Shown one piece after another: positions 17,501-21,205 of a stretch of DNA of 21,205 bases. The translations under genes and the position numbers were made by a program. The stretch's first letter is position 1; each line of letters opens with the position of its first letter. Source of the stretch: Bacteroidota bacterium (GTDB lineage: Bacteria > Bacteroidota > Bacteroidia > Bacteroidales > Prolixibacteraceae); contig JAUZOB010000015.1 of NCBI GenBank assembly GCA_030706665.1, forward strand, positions 1-21,205, given 5' to 3'. The notes under the pieces were generated by a model that was not told where the DNA came from, did no database searches, and worked only from the letters and a program-made list of their open reading frames with translations.

Positions 17501-17598
17501 AAATGGGAATATTTACCGCAAAATACAAACAAGACAAATTGAGTGCTGACATTATGAAGAAATTCGAGCAGTACTATAAAATATATGCCTCAATATAA
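14524..17598 (+). CDS. DUF2723/GT117 family membrane glycosyltransferase
   Basis: Large inner-membrane protein of 1024 residues in the DUF2723 family (GT117, related to eukaryotic TMEM260), which has a GT-C fold like protein O-mannosyltransferases. It probably transfers a sugar from a lipid carrier to an envelope acceptor; donor and acceptor are unknown. The first loop has the family motif TIEPTASFWDCPEFI (about 26-40), with D35 and E38 as candidate catalytic acids, then GHPPGDPFF (49-57). Hydrophobic segments occupy about 10-28, 78-100, 120-162, 175-205, 218-310 and, after an exposed domain, 505-615. ERDYAYAGSF (560-569) and GDNDTFPLWYAQEVEG (649-664) are also family hallmarks. The last 150 residues look helical and TPR-like (DKAVKVLDRCIELVP). 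It starts the plus-strand run and ends six bases before the deacetylase. Confidence 0.92.
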   Translation: MKSYKFLNNIFGWVAFLVSAVVYLLTIEPTASFWDCPEFITTASKLEVGHPPGDPFFMILGRFFTLLTSNPAHNAMMVNTMSALASAFTIMFLFWTITHLAKRLVVKDNAEPNTKQLISILGSGLVGALAYTFSDTFWFSAVEAEVYGTSSLITALVFWAILKWENVADEKYANRWIVFIAFLIGISIGVHLLNLLAIPAIVFVYYYRKYEVTRKGLLWTSLISVVILGAILYGIIPGVFKIASFFEILFVNSFGLPYNSGLLFFVILLIAGIVWGVRYTLKNKMPIWNTIIICFTVIMIGYSAYAMTLIRANANLPMNQNNPDDTYSLLYYLNREQYGDRPLITGQYYNSPLDSQQPYSKDKTIYTQKDGKYVVADERQVPNYDSNFTTLFPRMWSNDPKHIQEYKKWANIKGNKISHTGPDGQNEVLEIPTFSENLSFFFKYQLGHMYMRYFMWNFSGRQNDIQGQGDILSGNWISGINALDSFRLGSQDNLPAKYKDNPGRNKYFLLPLILGLLGLIFQFNASQKGRRDLWVVFLLFFMTGIAIVLYLNQSPLQPRERDYAYAGSFYAFTIWIGLGVLAIIEALKKVAPGVAAPIIATVLSLVMVPGIMAQQNWDDHNRSKRYMCRDFGVDYLESCAPNAVIFTNGDNDTFPLWYAQEVEGIRTDVRVCNLSYLQTDWYIDQMKRKAYKSEPLPFSLTRDQYLEGKREVVYLLDDERIKGAVSLKEAINFVLSDNPSTKLPQADNASFLPTRNFALGIDKKAVIASGIVSAKDSAKIVDNMLIMLPKRQYITKDELLLLDLLANSNWKRPLYFAITVGNDKYLGLDRYFRTEGFAYRVIPVDAGAKDEYAVGSVNTDVMYKNLMEKFKWGNMNSPKVYLDENHRRMAANVRNSFDRLADALVTEGKNDKAVKVLDRCIELVPSSKVPHDFFSVRLAESYFKAGANSKGDAFTRQIFNDLSQELEYYLSLQPRLVRTIDEEIQTNMYLLREMGIFTAKYKQDKLSADIMKKFEQYYKIYASI

Positions 17599-17604
17599 TA
17601 AGGC

Positions 17605-18303
17605 ATGAAGTTACAGGTACATTTACCATCTTGGATAACCAATTGGTTTCCGGCAGCAGTATGGAAGATCCCGACTGAGAATAAAGAAGTCTATCTTACA
17701 TTCGATGATGGCCCGATCCCGGAAGTTACGCCACGCGTACTTCAGTTATTAAGAGAGGAAAATGTACCTGCAACATTCTTTTGTGTCGGGGAAAATGTTT
17801 CCAAACACCCTGAAGTCTTCGGGCAGATTCTTGATGACGGTCATATGACGGGAAATCACACTTACAATCATCTGCAAGGATTAAAGACTTCCAAGAAGGA
17901 GTATTACAACAACGTCGAAAAAGCAAACCGTTTGATTGGCAGTAATCTTTTTCGCCCTCCGCACGGATGGTTACGCAGAGCTCAATACAAGAAGCTGAGC
18001 AAAAAATATAAGATTATCATGTGGGATGCCATCAGTTGTGATTACAACCCTGCTGTATCTCCAAAGGAGTGCCTTAGGAATGTATTAGACTATGTCAGAC
18101 CAGGCTCAATCATAACATTCCACGATTCAATAAAGGCAGAAAAGAATTTATTTGAAACCCTTCCGAAAGTAATCAGAATGCTAAAAGAGCAGGGATATAC
18201 ATTTCGTAAAATTGAATTTGAGAATGTTCGGAACCTGTATACGGATACTCATTTTGGGAAGCTGGTACGGTTCAAGGATGTGATGTTGGAAAAATGGGCA
18301 TAG
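17605..18303 (+). CDS. Polysaccharide deacetylase (NodB-type, CE4) family protein
   Basis: CE4 metal-dependent deacetylase of 232 residues, removing acetyl groups from N- or O-acetylated sugars. All five NodB motifs are visible: TFDDG (32-36, with catalytic D34 and metal ligand D35), HTYNH (85-89, metal ligands H85 and H89), RPPHG (117-121), WDAISCDY (140-147) and FHDS (172-175, H173). Motif 3 has His where many members have Tyr. There is no signal peptide or membrane anchor, so it is either cytoplasmic or acts at the inner face of the membrane, perhaps on a lipid-linked precursor; this placement is inferred. Its position six bases after a glycosyltransferase gene suggests a shared glycan pathway. 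Confidence 0.93.
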   Translation: MKLQVHLPSWITNWFPAAVWKIPTENKEVYLTFDDGPIPEVTPRVLQLLREENVPATFFCVGENVSKHPEVFGQILDDGHMTGNHTYNHLQGLKTSKKEYYNNVEKANRLIGSNLFRPPHGWLRRAQYKKLSKKYKIIMWDAISCDYNPAVSPKECLRNVLDYVRPGSIITFHDSIKAEKNLFETLPKVIRMLKEQGYTFRKIEFENVRNLYTDTHFGKLVRFKDVMLEKWA

Positions 18304-18341
18304 GCCTTGGATAAATCAAATTCTTCGAAAAATTGTCATTC

Positions 18342-19613
18342 ATGAAAATATTAATCATTGGTTCAGGAGGGCGCGAGCATGCCCTGGCATGGAAAATAAA
18401 GCAAAGCCCAAAAGTTGAAACAGTTTACCTGGCACCGGGAAACGCAGGTACCGGCAATGTGGGAATTAATCTCCCGATTGGGGTATCCGACTTCGATGGG
18501 ATCAAAAAAGCGGTAATGGAGAAAGGGATTGACATGGTAGTTGTCGGCCCTGAAGTTCCGCTGGTCGAAGGGATTGTTAATTTCTTCAACGCTGACAATG
18601 AACTAAAAAACATTCCGGTTATCGGACCGGATAAAATAGGCGCACAACTTGAAGGCAGCAAAGACTTTGCAAAAGCCTTCATGCAAAAATACAATATACC
18701 TACTGCACGCTATAAAACCATCACCACCGAAAACCTGGAAGAAGGCCTTGCATTTTTGCAGGAACTTACTCCTCCGTTTGTATTAAAAGCCGACGGACTG
18801 GCTGCAGGGAAAGGTGTTCTTATCATTCCTTCGCTGGAAGAAGCTCAATCTTCTTTAAAGGAGATGCTGGGAGGAATGTTTGGACAGGCAAGCGCAAAAG
18901 TTGTGATCGAAGAGTTTCTCTCCGGAATTGAATGTTCAGTCTTTGTTTTAAGTGACGGAAAAAACTATAAGATCCTCCCGGAAGCAAAAGATTACAAACG
19001 AATCGGGGAAGGTGATACCGGACCGAATACCGGAGGTATGGGAGCTGTCAGCCCGGTTCCGTTCGTTGACGAACAATTCATGGAGAAGATCAAACTTCAG
19101 ATTGTAGAACCGACTGTACAGGGACTCCAAAAAGAAGGAATCGTATACAAAGGATTCATTTTCCTCGGACTTATCAACGTTGAAGGAAATCCATTTGTCA
19201 TTGAATACAACGTAAGGATGGGCGATCCTGAAACAGAAGCCGTAATGCTTCGTATCGAATCTGATTTCGTCGACCTGCTTGAAGGAGTTGCCCAAGGCAA
19301 CCTGGATAAACGGAATATGACAATCGACCCCCGATGCGCATGCACCGTAATGCTGGTATCCGAAGGTTATCCGGGGAATTATCCGAAAGGCAGAGTCATT
19401 ACGAATTTAGAACAGATAAAAGACAGTATCCTCTTTCATGCAGGGACTTCTATCAAAGAAGGTGAAGTCGTAACCAGCGGAGGACGCGTAATTGCTGTCA
19501 GCTCTTATGGAGCAACCCGTGAAGAAGCTCTTAAAAACTCATTCTGTAATGCTTCAAAAGTTTCCTATGAAGGGAAATATTTCAGAAGCGATATTGGCTT
19601 TGATTTAAAATAA
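18342..19613 (+). CDS. purD: Phosphoribosylamine-glycine ligase
   Basis: GAR synthetase, 423 residues, joining glycine to 5-phosphoribosylamine with ATP in the second step of purine synthesis. The ATG at 18342 gives MKILIIGSGGREHALAW, the standard PurD N-terminus; a TTG nine bases upstream would add three residues and is less likely. The ATP-grasp fold shows as KADGLAAGKG (149-158) and DTGPNTGGMGA (225-235), and the PurD signature RMGDPETEA at about 292-300. The length is normal and no key residue is missing. It is separated by 38 bases from the deacetylase and by one base from the membrane-protein gene that follows. No riboswitch or purine operator is evident in the 38-base gap, so expression probably follows the upstream genes. 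Confidence 0.97.
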   Translation: MKILIIGSGGREHALAWKIKQSPKVETVYLAPGNAGTGNVGINLPIGVSDFDGIKKAVMEKGIDMVVVGPEVPLVEGIVNFFNADNELKNIPVIGPDKIGAQLEGSKDFAKAFMQKYNIPTARYKTITTENLEEGLAFLQELTPPFVLKADGLAAGKGVLIIPSLEEAQSSLKEMLGGMFGQASAKVVIEEFLSGIECSVFVLSDGKNYKILPEAKDYKRIGEGDTGPNTGGMGAVSPVPFVDEQFMEKIKLQIVEPTVQGLQKEGIVYKGFIFLGLINVEGNPFVIEYNVRMGDPETEAVMLRIESDFVDLLEGVAQGNLDKRNMTIDPRCACTVMLVSEGYPGNYPKGRVITNLEQIKDSILFHAGTSIKEGEVVTSGGRVIAVSSYGATREEALKNSFCNASKVSYEGKYFRSDIGFDLK

Positions 19614-19614
19614 T

Positions 19615-20595
19615 ATGCTACTTCGTTTATTTCGTTCCGGACATGTATTCCAATTAATTCTTATTCCTTTAGTTGGAATACTGTTATGGACCAAGGCATT
19701 GCTTTCTCCAGATTCTTATCCGTTCTTCGCGGGAGAGGATGCAATGCCCCTGTTTGCCCCCGTTTTCAATTACTTACACCAGTCAGTATTTCTCTCGAAA
19801 CTAATTACGCTCATATTATTCCTGAGTATAATCATCTATATCCTGAGAATAAATTACAAATATGGGTTCATCAAAGAACATACTCACTTACCGGGGATAC
19901 TTTTCATTCTCATTACTGCCGGATTTGACAAACTGTTCAATTTTCATCCTGTCTATTTTGCTGCATTATTACTGCTTATCTCCTTCGAGCAAATGTTCGA
20001 CTCATATACAAACAGCTCATTAAGTAAAGCTTTTAATTCAAGTTTCTTCCTTGCCATTGCGAGCTTATTCTATTTCCCTGTAATCTTTCTTTTCCCCGTA
20101 ATTATTATTGGATTTTTCACGCTCCAGAAAACCATCGGGTGGAGAAATTATGTACTCACTTTACTGGGAGTCGCTCTGCCTTGGATCTATTGCTTCGCTG
20201 CTTACTTCTCGACACAGAGATTTCAGTATCTGATCGACACGATCTCTCAAAACATTCACACATCTAATATTGTCATCTTTAAGGACCTTCACATCCAGAT
20301 ATTTTTGGGATATCTTATCTTCCTGACTATCCTTAGCAGTTTTGTCATCATCAGCCATTATGAAGAAAAGAGGATCAGTTCGCGAAAATACTTCAAGGTA
20401 TTCTTTCTGTTATTCGTCTGTTCGGTGGCATTATTGGTAATCTTGCCTTCCGTATCAAGAGAGATGGCTGTTATTTTTGCGATACCCCTCTCCTATCTTA
20501 TTGCCAATTATTTTTTATGCATCAGGCATCCTCTCTGGGGAGAACTTCTTTTCACCATTCTGATCGGACTGGTTGTATTTCTTCAACTAACCTGA
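19615..20595 (+). CDS. Polytopic membrane protein, DUF6427-like
   Basis: Inner-membrane protein of 326 residues with about ten hydrophobic segments (roughly 12-28, 60-78, 90-104, 114-127, 144-176, 180-200, 230-248, 262-278, 284-298, 308-324). It resembles the Bacteroidota-specific DUF6427 family (family assignment by look and context, not by search). No catalytic motif is obvious. Weakly conserved-looking elements are FRSGHVFQ near the N-terminus, RINYKYGFIKEHTHLPG (83-99) and WRNY (176-179). It follows purD with a one-base gap, so translation may be coupled. Its function is unknown; the neighbours suggest an envelope role. Confidence 0.75.
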   Translation: MLLRLFRSGHVFQLILIPLVGILLWTKALLSPDSYPFFAGEDAMPLFAPVFNYLHQSVFLSKLITLILFLSIIIYILRINYKYGFIKEHTHLPGILFILITAGFDKLFNFHPVYFAALLLLISFEQMFDSYTNSSLSKAFNSSFFLAIASLFYFPVIFLFPVIIIGFFTLQKTIGWRNYVLTLLGVALPWIYCFAAYFSTQRFQYLIDTISQNIHTSNIVIFKDLHIQIFLGYLIFLTILSSFVIISHYEEKRISSRKYFKVFFLLFVCSVALLVILPSVSREMAVIFAIPLSYLIANYFLCIRHPLWGELLFTILIGLVVFLQLT

Positions 20596-21205
20596 CAGGG
20601 AATACCGAACACAAAATCTTCATCATAGGTAAATCAGAAGTTAAAGAACCAACACAATATCGATCTTCTCAATCGAACAAACCTAACCGAACCTTTTCCC
20701 CGGAAGAAAAGATTCTTCAGGTAGCAAATTATTCGATGCAGAATTGATTTCTTTATTCCCAATTCAAAGAGAACATCGTCTTCTTTGGTGTACCGATCCT
20801 CTTGAATACATCCAAAAATGTGTATACTGATTTTAGTAAAGCACAATCTTAATAACACTATAGCACAATTATCGTTCGTTTACCCTTGCTCTACCCAAAG
20901 GCTAAAGGAAGGGTAAAGGAAGGGTAAAGGAAGGGTAGTTTAACCGTTTTTCCGATTCGGTGTTCTAGTTATGATTCTAATAATTAATGCAACGGTCTCT
21001 TCTCATTCAGTACAGTTTTGCAAATTAGCAAGGATTAATTTCTCAGATAAATTCGATTTATATACTCGGATTTCTGTCTCTATTCCCCAATTCCATTCCA
21101 TTTCACCAATAACGTTTAATTTCATCTCATTCTCGAGGCATCAATCAGTGAAAGCTTAATAAATTTCAGCGTAAGATTCATATTTGTTACTCTTTAATCT
21201 TACCA
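20596..21205. other. Right-edge region without a supported gene
   Basis: This 610-base stretch has short open frames (for example minus strand 20634-20858, plus strand 20971-21159) with no recognisable product. It holds the 11-base tandem repeat at 20903-20935 with complementary sequence upstream, and an 8-base inverted repeat GTAAGATT (21171-21178) / AATCTTAC (21196-21203) at the edge. No clear terminator follows the membrane-protein gene. A gene beyond the window may use this as its leader. Confidence 0.45.
20903..20935. repeat. Three tandem copies of an 11-base repeat
   Basis: TAAAGGAAGGG is repeated perfectly three times without spacers, followed by TAG. Just upstream, TTTACCCTT (20879-20887) is the exact reverse complement of AAGGGTAAA within the repeat (20909-20917), and CTACCC (20891-20896) is the reverse complement of GGGTAG (20933-20938). 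The array can therefore fold back in alternative registers. The GGG runs are too short and sparse for a confident quadruplex call. Confidence 0.85.

Noticed and set aside
18333..18341. Alternative TTG start adding three residues to PurD
   Set aside because: The ATG at 18342 gives the standard PurD N-terminus MKILIIGSGGREHA, and the extra residues match nothing in the family.
20634..20858. Minus-strand open frame of 74 codons after the membrane-protein gene
   Set aside because: No family resemblance, rich in residues typical of random AT-rich frames, and no promoter or ribosome binding site seen.
20903..20935. CRISPR array
   Set aside because: The units are 11 bases long and directly adjacent with no spacers, so this is a simple tandem repeat.

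Overview
The window reads as ordinary chromosome from an anaerobic member of the Bacteroidota, most likely order Bacteroidales. This rests on the gene families: a DUF2723/GT117 membrane glycosyltransferase, a DUF6427-like membrane protein, a rhomboid with a Bacteroidota-type C-terminal extension, lipoproteins with short LSC/ISC lipoboxes, and a monomeric group B-type [FeFe] hydrogenase. Several gene starts also carry matches to the Bacteroidota -7 promoter element TAnnTTTG, and Shine-Dalgarno sites are weak. The genus cannot be fixed from the sequence. I saw no rRNA, tRNA, CRISPR array, insertion sequence, integrase or phage gene.

Layout. At 246-3839, on the minus strand, lie mutL and then two adjacent rhomboid intramembrane proteases. 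Divergent from mutL is a ComM/YifB-type AAA+ protein (4337-5875), followed by a family I inorganic pyrophosphatase (5940-6611) that ends at a hairpin terminator. A minus-strand lipoprotein of unknown function (6705-7571) follows. After a long AT-rich gap come a surface or periplasmic M1 aminopeptidase lipoprotein (8257-10842) and, 22 bases later, an exported SMP-30-like beta-propeller (10865-11755). A strong two-way terminator (12092-12124) separates these from the minus-strand [FeFe] hydrogenase (12152-13600) and a MutT-type NUDIX hydrolase (13776-14165). A tight plus-strand run then covers 14524-20595: GT117 glycosyltransferase, polysaccharide deacetylase, purD and a DUF6427-like membrane protein, with gaps of 6, 38 and 1 bases. 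The last 610 bases hold no convincing gene, but include three copies of an 11-bp tandem repeat.

How the genes relate. Most are housekeeping or envelope functions: mismatch repair, natural-transformation-type helicase, pyrophosphate removal, purine synthesis, nucleotide-pool cleaning. They are mixed with envelope proteolysis and glycan genes. The aminopeptidase and propeller look like a two-gene exported unit. The 14.5-20.6 kb run looks like a transcription unit joining envelope glycan genes with purD.

I found no clear new multi-gene system. The items most worth checking are a MutL whose endonuclease metal-site motifs are all altered, a group B-type hydrogenase with changed H-cluster loop residues, a lipoprotein built from two DYGD-Cys repeats, and several intergenic repeats and palindromes.
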